DNA of 64,000 nt from Sphingobacterium chungjuense (lineage in GTDB: Bacteria > Bacteroidota > Bacteroidia > Sphingobacteriales > Sphingobacteriaceae), in assembly GCF_011316935.1 (NCBI RefSeq), contig NZ_WLYS01000004.1, forward strand, positions 124,001 to 188,000, written 5' to 3'. The translations under genes were made by a program, and so were the position numbers. The number at the start of each line of letters is the position of its first letter. Positions within the stretch are counted from its first letter, which is position 1. Positions 45,438-55,761 of this stretch are shown in pieces. A model generated the notes under the pieces. It had not been told where the DNA came from, ran no database searches, and saw only the letters and a list, made by a program, of their open reading frames with translations.

Positions 45438-45926
45438 CTAACGAACATTGATCTGCATGCCAATACTTTTGTGATTTTCGCTTGGCTTTATCACGTCATT
45501 TCCTACAATTTCGAATACCACAGCCACACTAGCAGCCCCTGTCGGTTGTGCAGGAAAATCAAGAACCTCCACATCCAAATTGGCAAAGCTTGAGTTAGCA
45601 GGTAGTGTTGCATTCAAACCATTAGGCAATCGATAATGAACTCCTTCTACAGCAGTCGTACTCTCCCCGTCTATACGCAACGCTATGGTTTGATCGGCGT
45701 TCAACTGCTCCCCAAGTAAGTTAATCTGATAGGAAACTAATCCTGAACCTCGAAGTCTTGCCGCTAACAGCGGATAATTGCGACCAGGCGCATTAGCTGT
45801 GTTAGTTGCTAAGTCAAATTCGGCTAATGCAGTGGTGAAATAGAAATCTTTGTCTGTTTCCTTCATACAGGAACTAAAAAGCATTGGAATACCTAATGCC
45901 AAAATAATAAATTTTATATATCTCAT
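45438..45926 (-). CDS. Susd-linked surface lipoprotein, DUF4843/Calx-beta-like
   Basis: The 162-aa lipoprotein has signal MLFSSC (Cys20) followed by an acidic/lysine stretch (MKETDKDF). The body is beta-rich; TIALRIDGESTTAVEGVHYRLP followed by LPANSSFANLDVEVLDFP resembles the repeat pattern of DUF4843/Calx-beta-like domains found next to susCD genes. The assignment is by pattern only. It is 15 nt after susD4 and before the operon terminator, so it is the third gene of that unit and the only accessory protein in the whole array. It probably helps capture ligand on the cell surface. Confidence 0.75.
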   Translation of the reverse strand: MRYIKFIILALGIPMLFSSCMKETDKDFYFTTALAEFDLATNTANAPGRNYPLLAARLRGSGLVSYQINLLGEQLNADQTIALRIDGESTTAVEGVHYRLPNGLNATLPANSSFANLDVEVLDFPAQPTGAASVAVVFEIVGNDVIKPSENHKSIGMQINVR

Positions 45927-45941
45927 GATAAAGTATCTAAA

Positions 45942-47369
45942 TTAATAACCAGGATTCTGTACAACTTGTGTATTAGGAGCTGCTTCACGAACAGGAATAT
46001 TCGCCAAAATTCGGAAATCTGTAAATGCCACATTACCGGTTGGTTTAATGATATCACGTCCTAGACGTTTCAAATCAAAGAAACGATGACCTTCAAAAGC
46101 CAATTCTAATCTGCGCTGCATAATAATGTCCTCAAATAATGCTGCCCCATTCGCAGTAGAAGCACCAATACCCGCCCGATTTCTGATTAAGTTGAGTTGC
46201 GTACGAGCGGAAGCCTCATTGTATACAGGGCTATTTGCTGTAGCATAAGCCTCAGCCATATTTAAGATTACCTCCGGCAATCTAATAACAGGCACATTAT
46301 CCATGTTATTGACACCACTCCGACTGATAAATTTTGTGATCTCCCAGCGTGTTCTATTTGCGGTAGTCAAGCCACGTAATATGATTTCGCGACGAACATC
46401 ATTTGCGCCGTACAAAGCGTAGAAAGCATCATTCAAAACCACATTTCCATGGTTTGATCCAGATGTAGCAGTTGGGGTTAAACGTGTAGTATAAGTTGCA
46501 CGTAGCGATTCATTCACACCAATGTTGTCGGCTGTATTGGTAAATGCCACCTCAAAGAAAGACTCTGGATTGTTTACCGTACGCCATGTTTGCACAAAAG
46601 CATTGGTCGGTGCTAAGGTCTTGCCTCCGGTAGCTATTGCCGCGTCACCTTCCGATATTACTTTGGTCATATCACCACGGTACAATGCCACACGACTAAA
46701 AAGGGCATGTGCTGCTGATTTTGAAGCACCGTAAACCGATGTATTGTTAGGTAATTTGGTGATTGCATTTTCCAAATCAGCGTATATGAAATCATAAACT
46801 TCGCCGATAGAAGGACGTGTATTGTATGCAATATGATCCAATGTTAGTACGCCTTTTGTGATGATGGGCACACCCCCTCTATTTGATTCTTCAATAATAG
46901 CTGTTGGATCATACGCATAGCATTTGGCCAATGTGTGGTAACTAAGTGCTCTTAGAAAATGAAGCTGACCCGCAATATTTGCCTTGTATTCATCCGTAGC
47001 AGGAAGTGTTTCCAGTGCTTCGAAGACTAAATTGATTTGATTAATCGCGTAGTAGCTCATCTGCCAAGTAGCAGTTAACATATGTGCTGCAGGCTGATTA
47101 TTTGCCTGTGGCACCAAACGATTTCCAGCACCGGTATTGATTGCGTCATCTGCTAACAATTCGGGAATAGCCAATAAGTCGCGACCATACAAACCCAATT
47201 CTCTAAACCGAGAATAGACGGCATTTACAGCTGCATTAACCGCATTTTCACTGGTTAAGGCTGTCTCGGAATCGATCGACTGCTGCGGATCGACATCTAA
47301 TAAGCTGTCACATGAGCTATTAAAAAGCAACGTGCCAGCTAATAATATATACAGAATATTTTTCTTCAT
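45942..47369 (-). CDS. SusD/RagB family lipoprotein (pair 4)
   Basis: The 475-aa protein has a lipoprotein signal LLFNSSC (Cys20), followed by DSLLDVDPQQSI. SusD blocks include QLHFLRALSYHTLAKCYAYDP, PSIGEVYDFIYADLENAI, VPVIRLPEVILNMAEAYATANSP, MQRRLELAFEGHRFFDLKRLGRD and a C-terminus NIPVREAAPNTQVVQNPGY. It lies 17 nt after susC4 and 15 nt before the small lipoprotein gene. The TPR part and C-terminal consensus are intact, so it should be functional. The substrate is unknown. Confidence 0.93.
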   Translation of the reverse strand: MKKNILYILLAGTLLFNSSCDSLLDVDPQQSIDSETALTSENAVNAAVNAVYSRFRELGLYGRDLLAIPELLADDAINTGAGNRLVPQANNQPAAHMLTATWQMSYYAINQINLVFEALETLPATDEYKANIAGQLHFLRALSYHTLAKCYAYDPTAIIEESNRGGVPIITKGVLTLDHIAYNTRPSIGEVYDFIYADLENAITKLPNNTSVYGASKSAAHALFSRVALYRGDMTKVISEGDAAIATGGKTLAPTNAFVQTWRTVNNPESFFEVAFTNTADNIGVNESLRATYTTRLTPTATSGSNHGNVVLNDAFYALYGANDVRREIILRGLTTANRTRWEITKFISRSGVNNMDNVPVIRLPEVILNMAEAYATANSPVYNEASARTQLNLIRNRAGIGASTANGAALFEDIIMQRRLELAFEGHRFFDLKRLGRDIIKPTGNVAFTDFRILANIPVREAAPNTQVVQNPGY

Positions 47370-47386
47370 TGTAATTTTGTTTTCAA

Positions 47387-50300
47387 TTAAAAGCCCAATT
47401 GTAGACCGATTATAAAACTCTTCAACGGAGGGATAGCACCTTGTGTAGATCCTTGCACAGTAGTACCTCGCTCAGAATTACTTCCTGTAGATCCAAACTC
47501 AGGATCGTAACCAGTCCATTTTGTCCAAGTCAGGAGATTCGTACCTTGTGCATACACGCGCAATTGTCTAGCGCGAATACGAGAAGCCAATTCAGTAGGC
47601 AACGTATACGAAAGGCTAACATTTTTTAAGCGGATGTAAGATGCATCTTCTAGGAAACGGCTACTCGTACCATATCCACTAGCCATACCCACTTCTGCAC
47701 CACCATCAATCGGTCTTGGTACAGATGTAATATCACCGGGCTGTTGCCAGCGTCTTTCAAATACGTCCACTAATCCGTTTCTTGAAGTTGCCCCGTTACG
47801 ATACCAAAAAGCATTTTGACTATTGTACAACATACGCCCAAAATCATACTGGAAAAAAGCAGATAATTCTACTCCTTTGTAATTGAATGTATTCGCAAAA
47901 CCTCCATAGCTATCACTTAAGCTGTTTCCTAATACAGTATAATCCAATGGGTTTCTTAGTGAATACGTAATGTTTCCGGCATCATCATACCACATTGCTT
48001 TTCCAGTCGCTGCATTTACACCAGCATATCTCCCGTAAAACTGAGAGCCTAAAGAGTAGCCTACACGGATTGACTGTTCGCCTGGCAATACCTCGAGGTC
48101 ATCATACAATGACAATAACTTATTATCCATAAAAGTAACATTAAAGCTAGTAGTCCAGCGAAAATCTCTTGCCTGTACATTGATCGTATTCAAAGTAAGT
48201 TCTAGACCTCGGTTTTCTACTTCTGCAATATTCGAACTTACATCTGCATAACCCGACGTATATGGTAGCGGCCGATCAAGCAACAAGTCCGTACTTAGAC
48301 GACGAAAAACATCCACTTCTGCGGTTATCCGACCATCGAAAAACCCTAGATCCAATCCTAAGTTGGTAGTAATATTACGCTCCCATCTTAATTCTGGATT
48401 CGAAATACCGGACGGACGAATACCCGGCTGGCCGTTATATGCTCCCAAACCTTGGTATAATCCTCTCCACCCAAAATTTTCGATGTTAGAGTTACCGGTA
48501 TGACCATAACTGGCTCTTAATTTCAACTGCGACAACCAGTTTATATCATTCAAGAAATCTTCTTGATTGATATCCCAGGCAGCAGATACACCTGGAAACC
48601 ACCCATAACGGTTATCCGCACCGAAACGAGAAGAACCATCATAGCGTAAAACACCGCCAATGAAATATTTCTTCTTGTAATCGTAATTCACCTTTCCGAA
48701 GATACCAGCAGTTTTATAACCGGTGTAATTTCCAGACACATTTACTGGATTAGCAGCAGACTGCATCGTACGGAATTGAAAAGTTGGAAAACCTTCGCCC
48801 GACATAAAACGATAGTCGCGATTATCTTGTCTGTACTCTGCACCCAAAATAGCCGAAATGGTGTGATCGGTGTTAAAGGTTTTATTGTAGTTGAATGTCT
48901 GGTTTGTTAAGAAGTTAATATTTTCATAGTTATCAAGCTCCAGTAAGCCATTTCTAGCAAAACCATCAATGGTACGGGGGTCTCGATAGTTTTGCGAAGC
49001 TATCATACGATAGTCAATACCGTAGAATGAGCGGAACGTCAAACCGTCCATGATTTGTGCTGTAAATGCCGTGTTACCAACTACAGCCTTAGTGTTACTT
49101 CTTATGGTATTTACAGATGTTGTAAAAATAGCATTGTGCCCCATATCACCTGGAAGGTTTGTCGTAGGAGCATTAAAACTACCATCTTCGTTATAGATCG
49201 GTACATATGGTAGCATCATTGGTGCTGAGTACTGCGGTGCTGCAAAGGCTCCGGACGAAGAGTTACTTCCTGTGATACCATTCTGTGTCACAGATGATAA
49301 CTTGGCATTAAAATCGACGGTCAACCAATCCAAAGCTTTGTGGCTAATATTGGCCAATGCAGTACCACGACTGAAATCAATTCCAATCACAGCGCCTTCC
49401 TGCTTATTATATGATCCAGACATAAATACGGTCGTACGTTCGCTACCACCAGAAAACGACAATTCGTAGTTTTGATTTTTACCATTGCGAAAAGCAGCAT
49501 CTTGCCAATCATACGTTGGTAATGCAGCGATTTCGGCATCCGTGGTAGTACGAGGTAAACCTAAAGCATCTAACCAAGCATTGCGATTTGCTTCATCGGT
49601 TCTAGTTGGGTTTCTGTTCCAAATGGCTTCACCACGCGCTTGCGCGAATTGCTGCGAATTCATCATCTTCACAGAAGGCATCGGTTCGGTCCACCCGAAG
49701 AAGGTGTTGAAGTTAATCTGACTTTGCCCAGCCTTACCCTTTTTAGTCGTAATCAATACCACGCCATTGGCTGCTTGAGCACCATAAATGGCTGCTGCTG
49801 CGCCATCTTTCAATACGGAAATTGATTCGATGTCATTGGTATTCAAAAATGCCAATGGATTGGAGTTGACGAAAGTGGTAGAAGTTCCGGTATTCATCTG
49901 TACTCCATCTACGATGTACAATGGTTCATTACCGGCAGAGATCGATCCGGTACCACGAATACGCATTTGAACCGCCGCACCTGGTACACCGCTAGAAGCA
50001 TTGACTTGTACGCCTGAAGCTTGCCCTTGCAAAGCACGGTCAATCGATTGAACAGGCATGTTTTCGATATTTTTCGGATTAACCCGGGAAATAGCACCGG
50101 CAATATCTCCGCGACGTTGTGTGCCATATCCTGTGACCACCACCTCGTCTAAATAGGACGCTTCAGAGGTTAATTTAACATCTACAACTGTTTGGTTGGT
50201 TAGAGAAATGGTTTGAGAAAGATAACCTACATGTGAGATCGTCAATCTTTTGGAGGCTTGCGCAAATGTAATTGTGTAACGACCATCACGATCTGTCTGG

Positions 50301-50458
50301 GTACCGATAGATGTACCCTCAATTAAAATGGATGCACCGATTACAGGTGAACCATCTTCTTGATCCGTTATCCGACCGGATACCGTTCGATTTTGTGCTT
50401 GCGCCATACCGATTGATAGGCAGAAAAGCACAATAATGCTAAGTAGTTGTTTTTGCAT
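47387..50458 (-). CDS. SusC/RagA family TonB-linked transporter (pair 4)
   Basis: The 1023-aa protein has a signal peptide (MQKQLLSIIVLFCLSIGMAQAQ) and a carboxypeptidase-D-like domain (VSGRITDQEDGSPVIGASILI). It continues with DEVVVTGYGTQRRGDIAGAIS, a plug with LYIVDGVQMNTG and SISVLKDGAAAAIYGAQAANG, and a barrel ending LKSFIIGLQLGF. The plug carries YGAQ instead of YGSR at the usual position. It is the first gene of a three-gene operon (susC4, susD4, lipoprotein) with a -7 element at 50527-50534 and a terminator at 45375-45403. Confidence 0.94.
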   Translation of the reverse strand: MQKQLLSIIVLFCLSIGMAQAQNRTVSGRITDQEDGSPVIGASILIEGTSIGTQTDRDGRYTITFAQASKRLTISHVGYLSQTISLTNQTVVDVKLTSEASYLDEVVVTGYGTQRRGDIAGAISRVNPKNIENMPVQSIDRALQGQASGVQVNASSGVPGAAVQMRIRGTGSISAGNEPLYIVDGVQMNTGTSTTFVNSNPLAFLNTNDIESISVLKDGAAAAIYGAQAANGVVLITTKKGKAGQSQINFNTFFGWTEPMPSVKMMNSQQFAQARGEAIWNRNPTRTDEANRNAWLDALGLPRTTTDAEIAALPTYDWQDAAFRNGKNQNYELSFSGGSERTTVFMSGSYNKQEGAVIGIDFSRGTALANISHKALDWLTVDFNAKLSSVTQNGITGSNSSSGAFAAPQYSAPMMLPYVPIYNEDGSFNAPTTNLPGDMGHNAIFTTSVNTIRSNTKAVVGNTAFTAQIMDGLTFRSFYGIDYRMIASQNYRDPRTIDGFARNGLLELDNYENINFLTNQTFNYNKTFNTDHTISAILGAEYRQDNRDYRFMSGEGFPTFQFRTMQSAANPVNVSGNYTGYKTAGIFGKVNYDYKKKYFIGGVLRYDGSSRFGADNRYGWFPGVSAAWDINQEDFLNDINWLSQLKLRASYGHTGNSNIENFGWRGLYQGLGAYNGQPGIRPSGISNPELRWERNITTNLGLDLGFFDGRITAEVDVFRRLSTDLLLDRPLPYTSGYADVSSNIAEVENRGLELTLNTINVQARDFRWTTSFNVTFMDNKLLSLYDDLEVLPGEQSIRVGYSLGSQFYGRYAGVNAATGKAMWYDDAGNITYSLRNPLDYTVLGNSLSDSYGGFANTFNYKGVELSAFFQYDFGRMLYNSQNAFWYRNGATSRNGLVDVFERRWQQPGDITSVPRPIDGGAEVGMASGYGTSSRFLEDASYIRLKNVSLSYTLPTELASRIRARQLRVYAQGTNLLTWTKWTGYDPEFGSTGSNSERGTTVQGSTQGAIPPLKSFIIGLQLGF

Positions 50459-50526
50459 AGATGTGTATTAATAATAAATAGTAGTTGTTAGTTCTTAGAT
50501 ACAGCAGGCGCTGAAACTAAATGCTG

Positions 50527-50534
50527 CAAACATA
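50527..50534 (-). promoter_or_regulatory. -7 promoter element (TATGTTTG) of the susCD4 operon
   Basis: Exact TAnnTTTG on the minus strand, 68 nt before the susC4 ATG. Confidence 0.5.
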
Positions 50535-50703
50535 GTAAATAATTGTTAAATCCATAACAACGAGGTATAAATTATAAAAAAAATGAATATCGTGGCACAT
50601 TTTCCATAATATCACCACAATTTCCAAACTAAAAGCAATCGAAAACAAATGCAGCACTAGATTTTACTATCACTTCCACTCGAATTACGACAAAATAAAG
50701 AAA

Positions 50704-50727
50704 GGTCGCTTATTTACATAAGCGACC
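50704..50727 (-). terminator. Terminator of susCD5
   Basis: GGTCGCTTAT pairs with ATAAGCGACC (10 bp, 4-nt loop) and is followed on the minus strand by TTTCTTTATTTT. Confidence 0.88.
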
Positions 50728-50770
50728 CTCCTCTAAATTCATAGTAATTAAGACTATTTAAACCAAACCG

Positions 50771-52135
50771 CTAATTATAACCTGGGTTATTAGGCAATAG
50801 TAATGGATTGGTATTAATAGCTGATTGAGGAATTGGGTACAATTCATCATTAACACTTCTTCCCTTAGCTTCTAAAAATACTGTAGCCATTGACTTAGCT
50901 GGATTTGCTACTGAAGCAGTACGACGCATATCCATCCATCTCAAATTCTCGAAAGCGAACTCAACACGTCTCTCTTTGATAATATCTTGAAGAGTAACAG
51001 AAGTTAATGCGTTAAGACCTCTATTTGTACGCACAATATTAACATTTGTTAATGCTGTTGCCGGAGCAGTTTCTACATCAGCCTCAGCAGCAATTAAGTA
51101 CATTTCCGCTAAACGCAAAATATAGTAAGGATGCGCGCCATTTCCAGATGGATCTTGATACTTCTTTGAGTACCATCCTGGATTAGCCGCAGGTGCTACG
51201 ATCTGTGTAACAGAAGCAGCCTTACGGGTGTCTCCAGATTCGTAAGCCGCGATCAAACTCTCGTCAACTGGTAATTCGGCACGTCCACCTCCTGGCATGT
51301 CGGGGTGTTGTAAGAAGAAATCCAAAGCATTTGCTCCCTCTACCGCTGTATTTGCAATTTTGAAGATGTGCTCGTTAGAAGTGAAAGGAGTAGTAAACAT
51401 GCTAGCATAATTTGACTCAATAGCAAACTTACCCGAGTTGATGACTTCTAACGCATAACGTTTTGCAGAAGCTTTATCACCTCTGATCAAATAAACACGC
51501 GCTAATAATGCTTTCGCAGCTTCGACTGAGACATAATTACTATTTGAAAACGGTGCAGGATTTGCAATACTAGCCTCTAGATCACTGATTATCTGCGCGT
51601 ATACTTCATCAACTGAATTACGTGGTAATTCTATAATATCTCTGTTAGGAACGATAGGAACTGCACCAAAAATGGTAACTAAGCGATAATATCCATAAGC
51701 CCTGAAGAAATAAGCTGTACCTAAAAGTTTCGTTTTACTAGCTTCATCAATCCCAGCAGCATTATTTACAATTTCAATTAAATCGTTTGCACGCTGAATC
51801 GCTACATAAGGGAAATTGAAATAGCGAGATACTAAAACATTCTCTAATAAAATCGCATTGTTATCAATCTCACCATGTTGGAAAAACGTAGCGCGGTATT
51901 TCAAGTTATCGGCTGACAAATCTTCCGTTACGTAACTAAGGTATGCATAACCAGAACCTAAATTACCATTTTGAAATGCATCATAAATACCGTTTAGTAG
52001 CTTCTCTCCTTCTGGACCACCTACCAACTCTGGAGACACAGCGTCTCTTGGAAGTAATTCCAATTTGCTATCACATGATGTCAGGAATGCTACAATACCG
52101 ACAGCACATATTGTTTTAAATATATTGAATTTCAT
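50771..52135 (-). CDS. SusD/RagB family lipoprotein (pair 5)
   Basis: The 454-aa protein is the shortest SusD here. The lipoprotein signal ends AFLTSC (Cys21), followed by DSKLELLPRDAV. Blocks: GTAYFFRAYGYYRLVTIFGAVPIV, NSVDEVYAQIISDLEASI, KALLARVYLIRGDKASAK, YILRLAEMYLIAAEADVETAP, IIKERRVEFAFENLRWMDMRRT and LYPIPQSAINTNPLLLPNNPGYN. Its DNA uses a narrower, regular codon set than pairs 1-3 by eye, as in the enolase gene, which may mean high expression; this was not computed. It follows susC5 by 12 nt. Confidence 0.93.
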   Translation of the reverse strand: MKFNIFKTICAVGIVAFLTSCDSKLELLPRDAVSPELVGGPEGEKLLNGIYDAFQNGNLGSGYAYLSYVTEDLSADNLKYRATFFQHGEIDNNAILLENVLVSRYFNFPYVAIQRANDLIEIVNNAAGIDEASKTKLLGTAYFFRAYGYYRLVTIFGAVPIVPNRDIIELPRNSVDEVYAQIISDLEASIANPAPFSNSNYVSVEAAKALLARVYLIRGDKASAKRYALEVINSGKFAIESNYASMFTTPFTSNEHIFKIANTAVEGANALDFFLQHPDMPGGGRAELPVDESLIAAYESGDTRKAASVTQIVAPAANPGWYSKKYQDPSGNGAHPYYILRLAEMYLIAAEADVETAPATALTNVNIVRTNRGLNALTSVTLQDIIKERRVEFAFENLRWMDMRRTASVANPAKSMATVFLEAKGRSVNDELYPIPQSAINTNPLLLPNNPGYN

Positions 52136-52147
52136 TATTAAAGTCTT

Positions 52148-55100
52148 TTATAGTCCTAAATTGATACCTAACATGAATGTTCTGAACTGAGGAATAGAAC
52201 CTTGATCAACACCTAGATTTGATACTGTAAGTTCCGAACTAACCTCTGGATCAAAACCAGTGTATTTAGTGAATGTCAACAAGTTATAAGCACTAGCATA
52301 GATTCTCACGTTAGTGAATCTCGCGTTCTGAATTAAGCTTTTTGGCAGATTATATCCTAATGTCAACGTTTTAAGACGTAAATACGAACCATCTTCTAAG
52401 AATCTTGAAGAACGTTGAGAATTGAATGTACCTCTTACACCACCTACTGCTCTTGGTTGTTCTGCATTCATATTTTCAGGAGTCCATCTGTCCAAATAAT
52501 AATCACGGAACATGTTTGTTGCTGGAGCAGTACCACTTACTACGGCACCCATACTTCCGTAACCACCAGTACCTTCTGCACCCAGGTTGTAGATATCATT
52601 TCCATAGCTATATTGGAAAAACACATCTAAGTCGAAGTTTTTGTAAGAGAAATTATTCGTGAAGCCACCGTGGAATTTTGGTAGTGGATTACCCATAAAC
52701 TGTCTGTCTGCTGACGTAATTGTACCTGATCCATCAAAGTCTTCATACATCATATCACCTGTCTCAGGATCTACACCTAGAGATTTGATTAAGAAGAATG
52801 AACCTAAAGGCTGTCCAACTGCATGGCGAACTACGAAACCTTGATCAATTGGTTGATCATTAAATAATTTAGTAACCTCATTACGGTATGTGGAAATATT
52901 CAATGAAGTAGACCATGTAAAATCAGCATTTCTGAAATTGCGTGAAGTCACTTGGAAATCAAAACCAGAACCTTTAATGTTACCAATATTCTCTAAGATT
53001 GTAGAGAATCCTGTTGTAGAAGGAATAGGTCTATTTAACAATAAATCTTTAGTGGTTTTATTGTAGTAATCTGCTGCGATCTCTAATCTGTTATTGAACA
53101 AACCTAAGTCAATACCTATATCTACTTGATTAGTAGTTTCCCATTTCAAATTAGGACTACCAATTGCTGAAAGACCAAAACCTGGTAAGTCAAAATAGTT
53201 GAATCCACCACCGATTGTACGTCTGAAAGCAAAGTTTCCAATTCCTTCTTGGTTACCAGTAGAACCATAAGAAGCACGTACTTTCAGTAAGCTAATCGCG
53301 TCAACATTTTTTAAGAAATTCTCTTCTGACATTACCCAACCAGCAGAAACTGAAGGGAAATAACCGAAACGACCTGACTCAGGAAACTTAGATGATCCAT
53401 CTCTACGAATTGAAGCAGAGAACAAATACTTTCCGTCCCAACCTAAGTTAATACGAGCCAACGCAGATGCTAAAGCAAACTCTGTAAAGTTAGCTGTACC
53501 ACCAGTGATAGCAGCAGCAGATGTCAAATAAGGAGTCAGATCCGATGGAAAGTTATTTCCATCTACACGATTGTTTTCACGTTGATTTCTTTGGTACTCA
53601 TACACCGCAATCGCATTCAAATCTAGACGATTGTCATAGAAAGACTTATCGTAAGATAAAGTTTGAGTTGCTAAGAAGTTGCGCGTTTGTGCTGTACCAG
53701 AAGCAGCTGAACCATTACTTCCCATTCCAGATAAAGACGTAATAGGATTGTAAATACGCTGATCTAGGAAACTATAATCAATACCAACAGCCGTTTTAAA
53801 TTTCAATCCTGATACGATATCAAACTGCAAGTAAGAAGAGTTAAATACATTGGCCAAATTCACAAAATTCTGTGATTGGAACATGTGTAAAGGGTTGTTG
53901 TAACTATTTGTTGCAAATGTACCATCTGGGTTGTAAATTGGTTGATCCGGTCTAGCAACTAAAGCACGTGGAAATGGAGAAAAGATACTGTTATCAACTG
54001 GTGTCTCATCTCTCATAGATCTAGTAAGTGCTGTATTACTTCCTAAGGTGATAAAGTCATTGATACGGTGTGTTAGATTAGCTCTTACCGCATAACGCTC
54101 AAAACCACCGCGTTGAAGCATACCATCTTGATTGAAGTAATTGAAAGACGTATAAAACTGCGTATTTTCATTACCACCTGAAGTTACTGAAACCTGAGCA
54201 GAAGTCACATTCGATTCGTCTGCAAGGATTTCATCTAACCAGTTTACATTATTTTCTGGGTTAGCAACTTGATCTTGTGTAAACACTGGAGCTAAACCTG
54301 CGTTAGTAGCAGCTTCATTGTACAATGTACGATATTCTGTCGAGTTCAATAAATCACGCTTTTTAGTAAGAGACTGCCATCCAGTATAAGTAGATGCAGC
54401 TATTTGCGATTTACCCGATTTATTACCACCTTTTGTTGTAATAATAACAACACCATTAGAACCTCTTGATCCATAGATGGAAGCTGCTGCGGCATCTTTC
54501 AAGACTTCAACAGAAACAATATCTTCCGAGTTTAAGTTAGCAAGTGGAGAAATACCAGCTCCAACTGCATTAGGCGTAAAATCATTGTTAGACGCCATAA
54601 TTACTCCATCAATTACGTAAAGTGGATTGTTACCGGCGTTGATCGAAGAACGACCACGAATTTGTACCGCTAATGGCGCACCAGGACGACCACCACCAGA
54701 TGTTACCATCACACCAGCAGTTTTACCTTGTAATACTTGTTGAATGTTTGGAACTGGAATATCTTTTAATTCAGCAGCTCCAACTGTAGATATAGAAGTT
54801 GTTAAGTTTCTTTTTAACTGTGTACCGTAACCTACTACAACTACCTCATCTAAAGAAGACTCGTTATCTAATCCAACATTAATCGTTGATTGAGTACCAA
54901 CAACAACATTTTTAGAATTAAAACCTACATAAGAAAACCTTAATGTAGCATTTGCAGGAACAGAGATAGAATAATTTCCCAAATCATCTGTCTGCGTACC
55001 TGATGACGTACCTACAATTGTTACAGAAACGCCGCTTAAGGGCGAACGCTCTGCACTTGCAGTTACATTACCTGTTACCGTACGGTTTTGTGCATGCGCT

Positions 55101-55153
55101 ATCCCTATAAAGAGTAAGCTTAGCACAAAAAAACTGAGTAATTGTTTTTTCAT
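52148..55153 (-). CDS. SusC/RagA family TonB-linked transporter (pair 5)
   Basis: The 1001-aa protein has a signal peptide (MKKQLLSFFVLSLLFIGIAHAQ), a carboxypeptidase-D-like domain (TGNVTASAERSPLSGVSVTIV) and DEVVVVGYGTQLKRNLTTSIS. Its plug has LYVIDGVIMASNNDF and SVEVLKDAAAASIYGSRGSNG, and the barrel ends RTFMLGINLGL. It is the smallest SusC of the array. Its start is preceded by the palindrome-containing motif at 55166-55185 shared with susC2. With susD5 it forms a two-gene operon closed by the terminator at 50704-50727. Confidence 0.94.
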   Translation of the reverse strand: MKKQLLSFFVLSLLFIGIAHAQNRTVTGNVTASAERSPLSGVSVTIVGTSSGTQTDDLGNYSISVPANATLRFSYVGFNSKNVVVGTQSTINVGLDNESSLDEVVVVGYGTQLKRNLTTSISTVGAAELKDIPVPNIQQVLQGKTAGVMVTSGGGRPGAPLAVQIRGRSSINAGNNPLYVIDGVIMASNNDFTPNAVGAGISPLANLNSEDIVSVEVLKDAAAASIYGSRGSNGVVIITTKGGNKSGKSQIAASTYTGWQSLTKKRDLLNSTEYRTLYNEAATNAGLAPVFTQDQVANPENNVNWLDEILADESNVTSAQVSVTSGGNENTQFYTSFNYFNQDGMLQRGGFERYAVRANLTHRINDFITLGSNTALTRSMRDETPVDNSIFSPFPRALVARPDQPIYNPDGTFATNSYNNPLHMFQSQNFVNLANVFNSSYLQFDIVSGLKFKTAVGIDYSFLDQRIYNPITSLSGMGSNGSAASGTAQTRNFLATQTLSYDKSFYDNRLDLNAIAVYEYQRNQRENNRVDGNNFPSDLTPYLTSAAAITGGTANFTEFALASALARINLGWDGKYLFSASIRRDGSSKFPESGRFGYFPSVSAGWVMSEENFLKNVDAISLLKVRASYGSTGNQEGIGNFAFRRTIGGGFNYFDLPGFGLSAIGSPNLKWETTNQVDIGIDLGLFNNRLEIAADYYNKTTKDLLLNRPIPSTTGFSTILENIGNIKGSGFDFQVTSRNFRNADFTWSTSLNISTYRNEVTKLFNDQPIDQGFVVRHAVGQPLGSFFLIKSLGVDPETGDMMYEDFDGSGTITSADRQFMGNPLPKFHGGFTNNFSYKNFDLDVFFQYSYGNDIYNLGAEGTGGYGSMGAVVSGTAPATNMFRDYYLDRWTPENMNAEQPRAVGGVRGTFNSQRSSRFLEDGSYLRLKTLTLGYNLPKSLIQNARFTNVRIYASAYNLLTFTKYTGFDPEVSSELTVSNLGVDQGSIPQFRTFMLGINLGL

Positions 55154-55165
55154 AAGTGTGTGTGT

Positions 55166-55185
55166 TTAGTTAATATTGGCCAATA
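55166..55185 (-). promoter_or_regulatory. Upstream motif of susC5 (shared with susC2)
   Basis: Plus-strand TTAGTTAATATTGGCCAATA, 19 of 20 identical to 40034-40053. It includes the perfect 12-bp palindrome TATTGGCCAATA at 55174-55185, 13 nt from the ATG, which could be an operator or a 5'-leader structure. Confidence 0.5.
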
Positions 55186-55626
55186 GTAGACATTAAAATT
55201 TATAATGCAAAAAAGTGTTAAATCCACTGCATTATTAAATTTTGGAACACTTATTGCCAAAGTTTCAGAACTATTTCAAAAACGACACACAACAATATCT
55301 GAAAGAATTTAATTTTCTTTTTAAATTATATAAAACAACCTTGAGTTTATTGTTCTGCATTTAACTTTTTTTTCATTTTCACTTATCATCTACGACTCTG
55401 TCACATAAAATTGTGTTATAACAGATTGATTTTTGAAATAACATACCTTGTTGCCTTTAAAATTTAGGTTTCTTTAGAAAAACACGGGATTAAATATCGA
55501 ATTATCATTAATTACAACTATTCTATACAATATTCAACGAATTGACGAAATTATAACCGACACCAAAAAAAACAAAACTTGAAAGAAAGAAGTTAAGATT
55601 CTGATTCACAGAACAAAAATGATTAA

Positions 55627-55761
55627 ATGAAAATTTCTAATTTACTTGAATTACTGGAGATTTTGAAGATTGAGGTGCCGGAAGGTAAATATTGGAATAA
55701 ACCACAGGGAGGAACTAAAATAGCCCCTCCCTACAATTATAAAAGCATCATAATAATATGA
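55627..55761 (+). CDS. Doubtful 44-aa ORF
   Basis: A frame starting MKISNLLELLEILKIEVPEG and ending before TGA at 55761. It has no clear ribosome binding site or promoter, and I recognise no family. Position in a decayed region makes chance or a remnant of a larger gene as likely as a real small protein. Confidence 0.15.
   Translation: MKISNLLELLEILKIEVPEGKYWNKPQGGTKIAPPYNYKSIIII

Larger units (their letters stand above)
50459..50770. other. 312-nt intergenic region between pairs 4 and 5
   Basis: It contains the susC4 promoter element (50527-50534) and the susCD5 terminator (50704-50727). No coding sequence was seen. Confidence 0.6.
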
